Source: Symbiodinium natans (taxonomy: Eukaryota; Sar; Dinophyceae; Suessiales; Symbiodiniaceae). From it: a DNA stretch of 64,000 bases. Position numbers and translations under genes: made by a program. The stretch is from NCBI GenBank assembly GCA_905221605.1, contig CAJNDS010000571.1:1-64000 (forward strand), read 5' to 3'. A model generated the notes under the pieces. The model saw nothing but the letters and a program-made list of their open reading frames with translations. It was not told where the DNA came from and searched no databases. Shown in pieces: positions 23,925-34,460 of the stretch. The stretch's first letter is position 1, and each line of letters starts with the position of its first letter.

Positions 23925-24245
23925 ATTAATTTTCAGTGATGTAAGTAGTACATTAACATTATTCACATTAGTTACATTAATGGCATTCATAACATTAGTT
24001 ACATGAAATATTTCAGTTCATTCATTACTTTCATTACACTGATAACATTAATAACATTAATTCCTTTTTTGCATAATTACATGAATTACTTTCATTGCAT
24101 TGATTACATGGATTAAGCGATTACATTAATAAAGTAATGTAAGTAACTACGCAAATGCAAAAAACATGCATTAATGTAATTTGCGCAACCGGTTACCTTC
24201 ATTACATTGACTACAATAATTACATTCCTTGCATGAACTTACAAT
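23925..24245. repeat. AT-rich island of degenerate ATTACATTAAT repeats
   Basis: About 300 bp, distinctly more AT-rich than its surroundings, built from variations on TAACATTA, TTACATTAAT and TTACATGA. The period is irregular (about 8-13 bp), so it behaves as a decayed microsatellite or minisatellite. It separates the membrane-protein gene from the next minus-strand gene. Confidence 0.85.
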
Positions 24246-24858
24246 GATTCCGTATCTAGTACAAAAAGCTAATGATCCTGAGTCTGCCAGAACACTGTGA
24301 GGAGGCCAATGCCTCCTGTGACCAGCGGCAGGACGACCTGCGAAGCATCGGCGCCCAGCACTGCCGGAGCCGCCTGAAGCACGGAGGTCTGTTTGCAGCA
24401 GAAGCAGAAGGACAAAAGCAGCACTGGAGGGAACGATCGAATGGTGGATCAACATTATTTCATCCGGATTTGGCTACTTCGGGCTTTGCTCTTCAGATTG
24501 TGAATGCGAACTCTTGCGGTAGGGCTGGGCAGAGACCAAAAGCTCTAGTTTGTTACGACAACACTTTCGTAGAGCCTGTTTCTGGTCATGGATACCGCCT
24601 TACGTGTTTACCTCGCTGTACATACTGGCACAGACTTCGGGACCAATTTTTCGCAACGCTCAATTGACATTAGGGTGCTCTAAAGGGTACTCTTTCTTCT
24701 TTCTTCAGACCCTTTCCTGCACGCTTGCAGCAGCCGCGGCAGCAGAAGTTATCCATGGTGACCACTCCTGAGGTATGCCTTGGGTAAGGCCCGTCTGAGC
24801 TTCCTGGCATCACTTAAGGCAGAAAAAAGTTTCAAAAGGGTCACAAGAAAAAGAGAAC

Positions 24859-26395
24859 TTAAACAGCACCAAGTGGAAGTGGTATGGAGCAAACATGATC
24901 CCAACTCTCCCTGTAATCATCTATCTGTAATCTGTAGTCCTTCTTGACCGGCTCCAGCACATCAACCACCAGCGATTCAGCGAGCGTCGGTATCTCCTCA
25001 TCCTGAGTCCAATCTCGGAATCGAGCGGCTGAGGTTCTGGGCATTTTCGAGGGTGCCAAGAGGGTGCGCAGCTGTTCCCAACCAAGCGGCAGCGAGCGCA
25101 TCCCTGCCCATGTTTTTCACTTCAACCACTCCTCAGCTTCTGTGAGAGGCACCGACAGCCGCAATGCAGAGCCAAAGCATCAGTCGCTTCAACCACTCCG
25201 CTCGGAACGCTCCAGGAAAAGTCATTGGACAAACGACATCTCATGGCGTCTTCTTCTCTCCAAGTATCTCTGATTCTTTTGGGTCGTTTTGGACTGCGAG
25301 ACCATGCCAAGCTCTGCAGCGGTAAGGTGAACCTCCCAGAAAACATGGGGCTGCAGAGTGGCCTATGCTGTGCCGAAGTGTGCAGGGTATTTGGGCATCC
25401 CCCTGCGCACCCCGCACCTCTCGGCGACCCTCCTTGGACCGGATCTTGAAGATCTTCGTTTCCCCGACTTTCAAGCCAGCGATTTCATCTCGCATGTCGC
25501 TGTCAGATGGGAAAACTTCCTTCTGCAAACGGCCAATCTCAACCAGGGACGAGTCTATCGCGCCGCGGTTCCGCGTTACTTTGGGGCCGTACTTCACCAT
25601 GCGGGCTTCATTCGTTGCTGCGTCAGTTTCTACTCGCACTAGCTTTGTGTTCCTCAGCTGCGCAATACCGTCAAAGCCGAGTACGGGAGAATGCCAGTAC
25701 GATAGTTCCTTGGCACTAACATGTGCAAAAACCATTCCAAGAGCTGTCCAAGTGTCAATATCGACTGAAACGCTTGCTGAACAGATCCCCACGGAAATAG
25801 CACGGCTGCCAGCCGCGAAAATTCCTCAGATGCTACAGCTTCTGTGCCAGTTGCTGCCACGCAACCGCAGGTACAGGCACTTCGGCAACTTTTGGCGACT
25901 GACTGGCAATTCCCATTCACCCCCCAGCAGGTCGCAGCATGTCCCAGCGTCAACCACCAAATCAGCAGCACCACGCGCTGCAGCGGACATGGCACTTCGC
26001 ACCTGAAACTCCCTAGACATGCAGTAGACTGCAGACCATGCTACGACACGTTACGAAACAGTCGACCCTCAGGCCGAAGATCGCACTTTCGCCTTCTGAC
26101 TTGCTGAGGCCCGGGCAGGTATAATGGCGGCCTCTTGCTGCGCTTGAGCGCAGAACATTTCCGAGAGTGCCGCCTGAAAGCTATTTCCAGACTCAACGTG
26201 CTTAAGGATTGCTTTATATGTGGTTTATGCTTTCTGCACAAAGATGCTTCCTAGTCATCTACCAAGCCTGCTTGGACTGCATGGCACATCGCTGTTCTGC
26301 ATCCGTAAAGTCCTTCTCGCCCAGCAAGAAAGCCACCGCGGCCTCGCCAAGATCGGCTTTCGTCCCGCTTTCGACCCAACTCCGCACAACGCGGC
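24859..26395 (-). CDS. Multi-exon gene of unknown function
   Basis: Minus-strand exon candidates in order. About 26395-26262: VVRSWVESGTKADLGEAAVA then FLLGEKDFTDAEQRCAMQSK. About 26215-26080: KAILKHVESGNSFQAALSEM then FCAQAQQEAAIIPARAS. About 26010-25870: REFQVRSAMSAAARGAADLV then a GGEWELPVSRQKLPK end. About 25760-25460: a long well-composed segment with KELSYWHSPVLGFDGIAQLR, a charged middle, and DEIAGLKVGETKIFKI. About 25020-24867: FRDWTQDEEIPTLAESLVVD, then VLEPVKKDY, ending SIPLPLGAV and a TAA stop. The pieces read as a soluble, helix-rich protein. I do not recognise the family. Splice borders are approximate, and 25450-25030 probably holds at least one more exon. Confidence 0.45.
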
Positions 26396-26927
26396 GACGG
26401 CTACGCATGCTACACTGTCACCTGAGCAGCGGCAGACGCCGAAATGACGACGGACGCATCGTCCAGAAGCTGCTGCAAGCCCTGCGCAGAAATTTGGCTG
26501 CGTCCTATGCCCCTGGCGTACAACGAGAACAGTACTCAACACCCACTGGCAGTTTCGCAGCAAAGGCAATCCTTGTTGAAAAGCAGTGGATTCGTCGATG
26601 CCTGGTACAAACCCAAGCCAACTACAATCAACACCAATATTGTCAGACACTTCAGATGTCGAGCGCCCGGCCAGGCTGAAATCGACTCCGCTCACCTTGC
26701 CAGTGGCACAACTTGACATCCAAGCGGCATGTCTTGGAGTATGGTTAGGTCCTAACGGTTAGGTTTCGCAATGTTTCGCATCCATCGTGCCACTTACCTG
26801 TTCCTTGTTGCCACATTTCTTTCATGACTGTTTGCCGACACAGATCTTGGATGGTCTTCGTGGCCATATTGGCCATGTTTTGCATGGGTTAGCAATTCTC
26901 AAGCAGCACTCTTTTGCAAAGTGCGGT

Positions 26928-27140
26928 TCAGGAGTTTGAAAGAGCAGGAAGCTCATTGACGTCGGATTTGGCTTTGGTGCCATCTGAAGCAAGTTTCGTT
27001 CCGTCCATCATCTCCTGAATCTCCTCTACGAGCGCCTGTGCTTGGAGCCGAGTTGAAGCTGTATGTCTGATCCGACCTTCAAGACGCTGAATCTGCTCTT
27101 TCTTCTTGATCTCGTCTTGAAGATGCAAGTGTCCTGCACC
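26928..27140 (-). CDS. Coiled-coil C-terminal exon
   Basis: The minus-strand frame encodes about 65 residues beginning LQDEIKKKEQIQRLEGRIRH, strongly helical and charged, continuing LVEEIQEMMDGTKLASDG and ending LPALSNS with a stop. This looks like the last exon of a gene whose upstream exons lie above 27150 (for example FKEAVEKAVHGLVQDT just before it in another frame). No family recognised. Confidence 0.4.
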   Translation of the reverse strand, partial: GAGHLHLQDEIKKKEQIQRLEGRIRHTASTRLQAQALVEEIQEMMDGTKLASDGTKAKSDVNELPALSNS

Positions 27141-27240
27141 AACCCATGGACGGCTTTCTCAACTGCCTCCTTGAAGCCATGTTGTGTTTCACCTGGTGAA
27201 ATGTCACATAAACTTTGAAGAATGAGGATGGGTCAGCGTT

Positions 27241-27515
27241 GCTGACGGGGCAGGCCGGTGACCCCTCCTCAATAGACCAGGTGCACTACGGCGATGCCTT
27301 GTGACCCATGCTCACTTGGGTCTTTGGGTGCCGGCGCTGACGGGAAGAGCTGGACGGGAAGAGCTGGTGACCCAGTCTCATGTCATTGTCCATGTGCAGC
27401 AGGTGCTGCAGCAGCCCTGTGCTGATGGGAAATGTTTGTGACTCATGCGTTGCAGGTGCTGCAACAGCTGAACCTGAGTGAGTTGGCGTTGACATTATGA
27501 GCAGGTGACCCGGTC
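27241..27515. repeat. Degenerate ~43-70-bp minisatellite with GGTGACCC core
   Basis: The heptamer GTGACCC (one copy GTGACTC) recurs at about 27258, 27301, 27367, 27437 and 27505. GCTGA(C/T)GGG(G/A) recurs before three of the copies and GCAGGTGCTGCA(G/A)CAGC occurs twice. Spacing is close to 68 bp in the last three intervals. No protein family is suggested. Confidence 0.7.
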
Positions 27516-27549
27516 AGCACAGGAACGGGCGACGCATCATCTAAAGGAT

Positions 27550-28440
27550 CAGCCTACTGACCATACGGCTCCTCCGTCGTGATCGTGCAGTTAGGTGGTT
27601 TGGCCTTGGGTATGGTAGGCACCGATTTTGAACATGATCTCTTTCAATGACCGCCTTGTTCATGTCCTCAACGATGTTGCCCTGCAAACACGCCAAGCGT
27701 GTCAGCGAGGGCATGTGATCCTTCTTGTCTTCCATCAAAGACCATTTGCCATTTTGTCGTGCATGCGATGCCAGTTAGCTTTTGAGCAAGGCTCTTGGTG
27801 CTGACATATAGCTAGTCGCAGGAGCTCGCTAACTTGTGATCCGTTTGCAAACCACTATGCTCTCAGCTGGCTCGCTAGGTATATAGAAGGAGACCAAGAG
27901 CACAGATGTCAAGCCCCGGGGATCTATCTCCAGCAGGGCAAGTGATTGGACGGGCTGCGGCTGCGTTGACGAACTGGAGTTCTAGCCCCAGCCATTGCAA
28001 GGGAAAACAAGGGCCCCGTTGCAAGGCCACATTCTTTCATCAAGGATGCGGTGATATCAGTGGATTGACAGCCAAGATGTTTCTGTGGTCCGGGCAAAAA
28101 TTCGTCAGATGCTCCTAGACGCCTTTGGCAGCAGCGAGGCCATCGCCCAAGCGTGTCCCGTCCCTGCGGTTGAGACCTTTTCCTCCGCCACCACGTCTTC
28201 TGTTGCTCCCCCGGTGGTCCGTAAGTGCACGATGAAGGAGAAGTGTATCAAGATGATTACGGTGCCTAGCATGTATAGTGTGTGAATTTTGCCAAATCAC
28301 ACTCACAAGCCCGTCAGCACTGCCCGTCTGACATGGCACTGAGACTGCACTGAGTTTCATATCACGGGTTCTGAAGTATGGGTGGGGTGTCGCGGGTTAA
28401 GAGGTGTGGGCACGGACATGGAACACAGTCTCGGAAGACA
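27550..28440. other. No recognised gene
   Basis: Spacer between the minisatellite and the 3' end of the plastid-type membrane protein gene. No coding motif seen. Confidence 0.4.
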
Positions 28441-28444
28441 ACTC

Positions 28445-29554
28445 TTACCAATCGCTCCAAGGCACAATAAACGGAATCGGCACGATACAGAAGAAGATGG
28501 TGGCAAGAACTACGTTTCTTTCATCCTGGGAAGCGTCATTGCGTGTGGGGCAGTTGTGCAGCAAAAACCCCCGATCAAGTCCGGCCTCCTGTGTTGGCTC
28601 TTTGGCCCTTTTGGGTAGTCGGCCTGCTTCCCAGTCACTCAAGGCAGCGCTCTGGATGCTCTCATCTAGAACCAAGGCTGCTCGTGTCGACACCTCGGCC
28701 CGGCTTCTTTGGAGTGGGGTTGCAATCACTTGGCGCCCGCAAGCTGAGGCCGGGGCATAGGTAAGGCTTGTCAGGACAGCTCCGACAACCGAAGTTGTTG
28801 CCAGCAGAATGAGGATAATGTTGTCCCCTGCAAGCAAAGTGGAAAATGACTCTCCTTCAGGGAGGAAATCGCCAATTTTCTCGTTGAATATCCTCAAGCT
28901 GACACAAGCTGCTGCTGTGATTGCGGTCAATCCAACACCAAACGGAAAGAACACCGTCCGTGCTTCTGCCCCAGCCAGGCTCGACTCGGCCAGGGCAGCA
29001 ATTCTGGAAGCTTGCGCGTAGTTGTACTTGGACTTTGCTCTGTATCTGCCAGCTGCACTCTCTGACAGGGATGAATAGAGAAAGATGACGGTTGTCAGTG
29101 GCGGCAACCACACAAACAATTCCGGCGAAGCTGCAGCAAGAGTTGCCAAAGCAGACAATCCCGCAGCACTTCCTGCGGCCAGAATGGTCTTCATGGAAAG
29201 CAGCGGAGTGGACATACGAAGCGACTCTTGATCCAACTCAATGGACTCGATGGCAGCTCTAAGCTTTCGGTTCTCCACAGGCCGACCAGTGTCAGTTATA
29301 TCTGTAACCTCCTTCCTTGCCCGCTCGACCACAGTGGGATCGGTGGGCTTCTCCACTGTAAGGGTTTCCGCGGACGCTTCAGCCACCGCCCTGATGGGCC
29401 TTCCACGACTTGAACCTGGAGCTCGTCCGACCAAGTAGCCAGGATGGTGAGCGGCGGGCGTCTTCACCACAATGAAAGAATTCACCGCGGACAGCGCTAG
29501 ATACCCAAAGGCAGTGCTTATGAGTGCGCGAGGCAGCGCTCTGAGCGCTCTCAT
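28445..29554 (-). CDS. Probable plastid-targeted membrane protein, intronless, family unknown
   Basis: A 369-residue single-exon protein. The frame extends further upstream without an ATG, so I chose the Met of MRALRALPRALIS at 29554. The N-terminus has a hydrophobic signal-like stretch (ISTAFGYLALSAVNSFIVV) followed by an Arg/Ser/Pro/Ala-rich transit-like region to about residue 70. This two-part leader is what dinoflagellate plastid import uses. The mature part has a charged helical region and then about four likely membrane helices: TILAAGSAAGLSALATLAAA, LPPLTTVIFLYSSL, FFPFGVGLTAITAAACVSL and IILILLATTSVVGAVLTSL. A further hydrophobic segment (LATIFFCIVPIPFIV) closes the protein before WSDW and TAA. 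I do not recognise a named family. It shares segment order with exon pieces at 21-22 kb. Confidence 0.75.
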   Translation of the reverse strand: MRALRALPRALISTAFGYLALSAVNSFIVVKTPAAHHPGYLVGRAPGSSRGRPIRAVAEASAETLTVEKPTDPTVVERARKEVTDITDTGRPVENRKLRAAIESIELDQESLRMSTPLLSMKTILAAGSAAGLSALATLAAASPELFVWLPPLTTVIFLYSSLSESAAGRYRAKSKYNYAQASRIAALAESSLAGAEARTVFFPFGVGLTAITAAACVSLRIFNEKIGDFLPEGESFSTLLAGDNIILILLATTSVVGAVLTSLTYAPASACGRQVIATPLQRSRAEVSTRAALVLDESIQSAALSDWEAGRLPKRAKEPTQEAGLDRGFLLHNCPTRNDASQDERNVVLATIFFCIVPIPFIVPWSDW

Positions 29555-30025
29555 ATTGGACCTCCCCCAAGTCCTCCCTCCCCACTGCCAGACTGTGACA
29601 GAGCACTGAGCCAAAGTAAGACCGACGAATCAAGGGGGCACAACCGCATCATGTATCTGCAGCAGTTCACTCTCATGGCCAACGTGGCTCCAAGGCTATG
29701 CGATTCATGGCAAACTCCTATGAACGAGCTTCGGTACAGACCCTGCACATTTTGCCGCACGATCTCATGTTTCGCCGCGAGTGTCACCAGTCTGCGAACG
29801 GATCTGGCTCCTGCACTGAGCACTTCGGAGGTAGGCATCCTTTCTGTTCTGTGAAGTTTCGGATCACGAATCATGCTATGCTAGGTCCTCACACTGCACT
29901 GGCAGTGCACCACGTCTTGGTCGACAAGGGTCGGCCGCAGCGGAGGCTGCGGTGTGTCCCAATGTGGTGTCGAACGATGGTCCTGGCATCAAAAATGCAA
30001 TTGAATGTGCAGGGATATGTGCACA
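29555..30025. other. Spacer between plastid-type gene and kinase
   Basis: No recognised coding sequence. On the minus strand the motif TTTGGCTCA lies at about 29606-29614, some 55 nt upstream of the start of the intronless gene. It matches nine bases of the 3' part of the dinoflagellate spliced leader, but this may be chance. Confidence 0.35.
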
Positions 30026-30029
30026 CACT

Positions 30030-30939
30030 ATGATGGGAGCCCTCACCTCGTGCTCCGTGTGAGTCGACCGCGTCCCAGTCGACTGATGCGAAGAACTCCT
30101 TGTGTCTCACTTCAACGCCGAACCCGAGTCGGTCCGCAGGATTGATCTGGCAGAAAGAATCGGCAGCTTCTTTGGCTGCACTACCTGAGGCGAACCAGAG
30201 AAGAGGAACAGCTCGGCGAAAAAGTGTACGCAGATGGTACGATGCTTCAGTGCGGACTTGCCATGACTTTCCCTTTTGTGCACACCAAATTGAACCTCTG
30301 GAGTGTGACTCAAGTGCTGCCTAAGAGGCTTGCCGTGCAATCACTGGGCCATGGGAGGCCTGGACTTGCTAGCTGTGCTTGCAAAGCCTGCAAGCCCTCC
30401 AGGACAAGATCGTCCTGGTGTCCGAACGGTGGCTGTCCAGTGAGCATCTCGTACAGCACAACTCCCAAGGACCACCAGTCTGCCGCAGGGCTATAGCCCG
30501 TGAGGGCGGCAAAGCAAGGGTGTGCAGATCGCAGGTTCTCCAACCAAGTGCCGTCTGCACAGCAGATAACTTCAGGAGCCATGGTGCGCAAGGTTCCCAC
30601 AGCTTTATCACACCAAGAACCATTGAATGCAAAGCCGTAATCAATCAACTTCACGCGTCCAAACGACTCCTCTGACACTGACACCATCACGTTGGTGAGC
30701 TTCAAGTCTCTGTACAACCAACCAGCAGCGTGTAACCATCTGAGAGCACCTGCAATCTCTGCAGCATACCACTGCGCTTGTGGCTCAGGCAAACAAGCAG
30801 CTGCACGCACATGTTCCAGCAAGTGGGCGCCCTCGACCAACTCCATGGCTAAACAAATAGCAAATGAGGTCGCGAAAGAACTTACCAGCGCAGTCAGCGC
30901 AGGGCTAACCGACGCCCCGCGTTCTTTGGACTGAGCCAC
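30030..30939 (-). CDS. AGC-type Ser/Thr protein kinase, C-lobe exons (partial gene)
   Basis: The first exon (about 30905-30320) enters at the beta4/hinge region (SPALTALVSSF, then LAMELVEGAHLLEHV). It carries the catalytic loop YRDLKLTNVM (Tyr replaces His of HRD; Asp, Lys and Asn kept), KLIDYGFA in place of DFG (Asp kept, Phe to Tyr), GTLRTMAPEV as the APE motif, and ADWWSLGVVLYEMLTGQPPF of helix F. The second exon (about 30240-30040) gives LFRRAVPLLWFASGSAAKEA, then INPADRLGFG and VRHKEFFASVDWDAV, the usual end of AGC kinases of the PKA/PKG type. The N-lobe (Gly loop, VAIK Lys, alphaC Glu) is not seen and should lie upstream of 30905. A cyclic-nucleotide-dependent kinase is possible but unproven. 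Confidence 0.75.
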
Positions 30940-30944
30940 CTTTC

Positions 30945-32130
30945 AGGGTTCGGATCGTGACATTATTAAATTGTTGACGTTGCAGGCTTTGTTTAAGCAA
31001 TGACATGAACGGTGCATGACTTCGCCTCGCGAAGTACATCCCGCTCAGGGTGCAGGAGGCGCGGGTCTGCCAGGTGCCGCGGGACTTCCTCACAGGGAAA
31101 GCTCTGTTCATCCCTACAATTGAATCTCTTATGTATGACAAAAAGGCAACCAAAAAACTAAAAAATTGCACAGCTGGCCGTCTGTTCCTTGCTCTGTCAC
31201 GAGTGGAAAAGAGAAAGTCGGCAGGTCCAGAAGTCGGGCAAGAAGGCATGTGCGCGCGGGCAGGAAGCTGCCGACAGGGCAGCGCAAAAGTGCGGAGACT
31301 GCTGCAAAGTGGCGGTCGGGACGCACGGTGATCTGTGGAGCTCGGCAGGATGCAGTGCGAAGCATTGCAGAGCAGTTCAGAGTGGAGCGTGAGAGCAATG
31401 TCTTGCAAAGCATGTCGGAGTGGTGACTGAAAGATCACAAACCACTCAAAACCTGACTGTTGCCACAGCCCGTCCTTCAAGGCCACGTTCCTGCCAGTCT
31501 CCCTGCAACGCGCAAGCCAAACAGCACCGAATGCACCCTCGCCAAGGCCTCAGCAAAGAAATGATTCTGCGAATCATACCCCAACACGCAAGTGCTACAC
31601 GCCCGCAAACATTGCCTTCAGAAAAGCTAACATGACACCATGAAGTCTCGAGATACAACTTGGGATCGAAGTGCTGAGAGTGCTTTAGGTGTCATGTCCA
31701 ATTGGAGGACTTTCTTGCACGTTCGCCGCCCAAGCAGTCTGTTTTCGAATGACTCGAAGCCTCAAACGATGCTGGCAAAAGGCTAACCTTGAAAGCTGAA
31801 ACAGGATGGACTCATTGGGCAGGGCCAAACCAATTTCGACACAATGCACATCAACCCTTTCATTTACATTGGTCTGCATGTACAGAACTTGACAGGCGAG
31901 TCCAGGAATGCAAGCTCGCAGAGGGCTCTCTGCATCAGGGTGTGGAAGCTAGAGTGTCCGCGCCGACTCAGCACTGCCGATTCTAAGCTAGGTCATCAGA
32001 CCACGGGTTGATGTACCTCTGGAGAAGCACGTATCAGTGTTTGAGAAGATGCAGCAAAGGGTGCCAGCAGGCTTCTGTGGGGCAACGAAGCCGACGACAC
32101 CATCGTTGGTTACACGATCCTCTTCGACAT
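30945..32130. other. No recognised exon; expected location of the kinase N-lobe
   Basis: I looked on the minus strand for a Gly-rich loop and VAIK-type Lys and did not find them. Several short open frames exist on both strands without motifs. Confidence 0.35.
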
Positions 32131-32299
32131 CCCCAAAACGCTATACTGACAAGGCAACGTTGCTGATGGTGCGAATGTTGGTGTTGATGTTGATACACAA
32201 CGTTGCTGATGTTGTGTTAGCAGTGCTGCTAATCTGTTGCTCAAGATCGCGAGCATGGTGTTGCCGAGAATAATGCTGATGCTGATGCTCTTGTCCGCC

Positions 32300-32726
32300 G
32301 TCTGCAAGCTGCCGGCTGCCGGCTGCCGGCTGCCGGCTGCCGCTGCCGCTGGCAGCGCTGCTGCTACTGCCGCCGCCGCCGCTGCTGCTGTTCGTTTTTT
32401 GTTGGTGATGTTGCTGTTGCTGCAGTTGTTGTTGCAGTTGCTGCTGCAGCAATTATTGTTGCAGCTGCTGCTGCAGCTGTTCTTGCGGTCGTTGTGCAGT
32501 CTTTTGTTTGAACACTAATACTAGCAATCCTTGCGCCTGCAGCATCATGCAAGGATGCAAACCTTGCAAGTAAGAGCTGCATGCGTGTAGCCAAAACTGT
32601 AGGGATCCGGCAAGAGAGCTTCTCAAAGGGGGTGGGGCTAACCGCAAATGGTGCCAGATGAGTCGGGTCTTCAGCGCGACCGCAAGACTCTGCATCGGAG
32701 TCATCATCACTGTCAGAGTCGGCCAT
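32300..32726 (-). CDS. Possible first exon of an acidic protein
   Basis: A good ATG at 32726 on the minus strand starts MADSDSDDDSDAESCGRAED and continues THLAPFAV to about 32640, where GGTTAGC offers a possible donor. The frame stays open past that, but it runs into Ala/Thr and Gln low-complexity sequence produced by GCTGTT/GCTGCT repeats, so the true exon is probably short. No family can be named. Confidence 0.35.
32312..32485. repeat. CTGCCGG repeats followed by CTG/TTG-rich trinucleotide sequence
   Basis: GCCGGCT heptamers occur four times in tandem (about 32309-32340), then GCTGCCGCC-type and GTTGCTGCTG-type imperfect trinucleotides to about 32485. On the minus strand this reads as Gln- or Ala-rich low-complexity sequence. 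Confidence 0.85.
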
Positions 32727-32739
32727 CAGCAAATACACT

Positions 32740-33300
32740 CAAGGCCGGCTGAGGGAACTCTGACAATGAGAGGACTTGGACTGTGCTGAATATGCTGCCG
32801 CGGCAGACATCCCAAATGCTCTCATTTTTGAGCCCAGAGTTCCGGCTTCGAATCACCGATGCGAGGTGCGGCAGCTGCAAACTGTGGAAGGCACACGACT
32901 CATTATTGCAGTGCAGGGTGTAGACTGTGCAGGCCAGGGATGTCCCTTTTTGTCTGATTTCCTTGAAGGAAATGCTTCTCGGCGCCGCTTCTACGCATGG
33001 CTACGCTTTAACGTAATTTTGTACACAGAGCGATGAACGACCTACAAGACATGAATTCATGCCTTGAACAAGGCCATCCCAAGGCCATCCTAAGGCCTAA
33101 GCAGCCAAAAGAGTATTTCACGGTGCCATCCTACACCTGCAAGGGCTTTGTGGTGAGCTGTAAACAGCCACAGGACAGATGTGGCACTTCGGCATTTCGA
33201 AAGTGTAAGAAGCAACCGACGAAAGAACTCGTTCGACTATGTTCGACTCCTTCATCGTTTTACGTAAGAGTGACCGAAGTTGTGTCCAATGACATCTCTG
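32740..33300. other. No recognised gene
   Basis: No coding motif seen on either strand. The open frame on the plus strand at 33033-33392 lacks recognisable features. Confidence 0.35.
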
Positions 33301-33379
33301 CCCTCAATCGGGCCTGCACTGTGAATGAGCAACCAAGCCCCATGTCAGCCGATGCCTCAAGCATCGGCGGAGCTCGGGG

Positions 33380-34460
33380 CATCTTGGCATCTTAGTGCTC
33401 CCTCGAGTTGCACGGGGCTCAGATGGGCTCAGCATACATGAGAGTTCGGAGGAGATGCTTCCCGCTCTGGCTCGAAAAGCCTTGGTCTGTGCCACAAACT
33501 GTGCAAACTGTGCGAAAGACACAGCCTCCCCACTCAGCTGCCGACCGATCAGACCGGCGGAGCGACCCCGAGTCCTTTCCGGAGCAGCTGCATCCGAGGT
33601 GTGAGGTTCTCGCTTTGGATTCACAAACCGCACGGACGCAAGGAGTGTCAGATGTTAGCTGTGGGATGGGCGAAGAAGATATTCGGGCTGGGAACGCATG
33701 GGTGAACGAACGCAGGGTGCGAGATGGCGGGGTGGCACAAGCACGGACGAGTGCAGAGGACGGACGACCGTAGGGTGCAGGATGGGGGATCGTGCCGCGA
33801 GGACGGACGAAGACAGGGCACGGAATGATCCAGGGGCGGGGTTCTTATGGAGCCTCCCACGGGCAGTTGGGATTGGAGGTTCTTCCTGTCCACAATACAA
33901 TGTTGCGGCGACCATGCTGGTCCTTTGGGAATCGGCAAAATCGCTCCCAAGACATCGCGACCGCAATTGCGCCGCCAGCACCTTGCTAATCGCGATTGCA
34001 CTGTGGACATGCTGTGGATAGAGCTTCAACTTAGTTTCACCGAGGCCGCGTCTGAGCAGGCCCAACGCAGCTGCAAGACGCGACGCCTTGTGCGAGGCCT
34101 CGTCGGTTGGTGCCTTCACCACGAGGCCACCGGCAGCCAGGCTGTCGAGCAGCACCTGGCACATCGCAAACACACGGCGATGTTCGGCCAGCTCCGATCC
34201 AAATTCGTCAGCGCGACTTTGCTGCCCCAGCCACGGAAATATATCGCAGCAGAAACTAAACAGCCTCAAGGATGAGCTATAAGGTCGCTGTGATACACTC
34301 ATTTTCTACTGGGCATCGGGCCAGTCCCAGCGGCTGCAGCAAACACCTTGCACAAGCCCTGGAGCTCCATGCGAAGATACCCAAAATTGAGCCCCACCTT
34401 GAGCCCACGCAGGCAGGTCCTGGATGCCAGGGGCTTGCATCGTCTTCACACGACAAGATC
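33380..34460 (-). CDS. Plausible exon set, protein unknown
   Basis: Minus-strand segments with coding-like composition. About 34440-34320: SRTCLRGLKVGLNFGYLRME then LQGLCKVFAAAAGTGP. About 34240-33945: WLGQQSRADEFGSELAEHRR, then VFAMCQVLLDSLAAGGLVVK, KASRLAAALGLLRRGLG and KVLAAQLRSRCLG. About 33600-33400: an Arg/Ser/Ala-rich segment with SGEAVSFAQFAQFVAQTKAF. The middle one reads like an alpha-helical cytoplasmic domain. No family recognised. These may belong to one gene, with borders unresolved. Confidence 0.3.

Noticed and set aside
30850-30885. A 36-40-nt GTAAGT...TTTAG mini-intron in the kinase
   Set aside because: The frame reads straight through it with kinase-like hinge residues (SSFATSFAICLAMELVEG), so no intron is needed.
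32838-32870. CGGCTTCGAATC as a tRNA B-box
   Set aside because: No A-box, acceptor stem or cloverleaf pairing around it.
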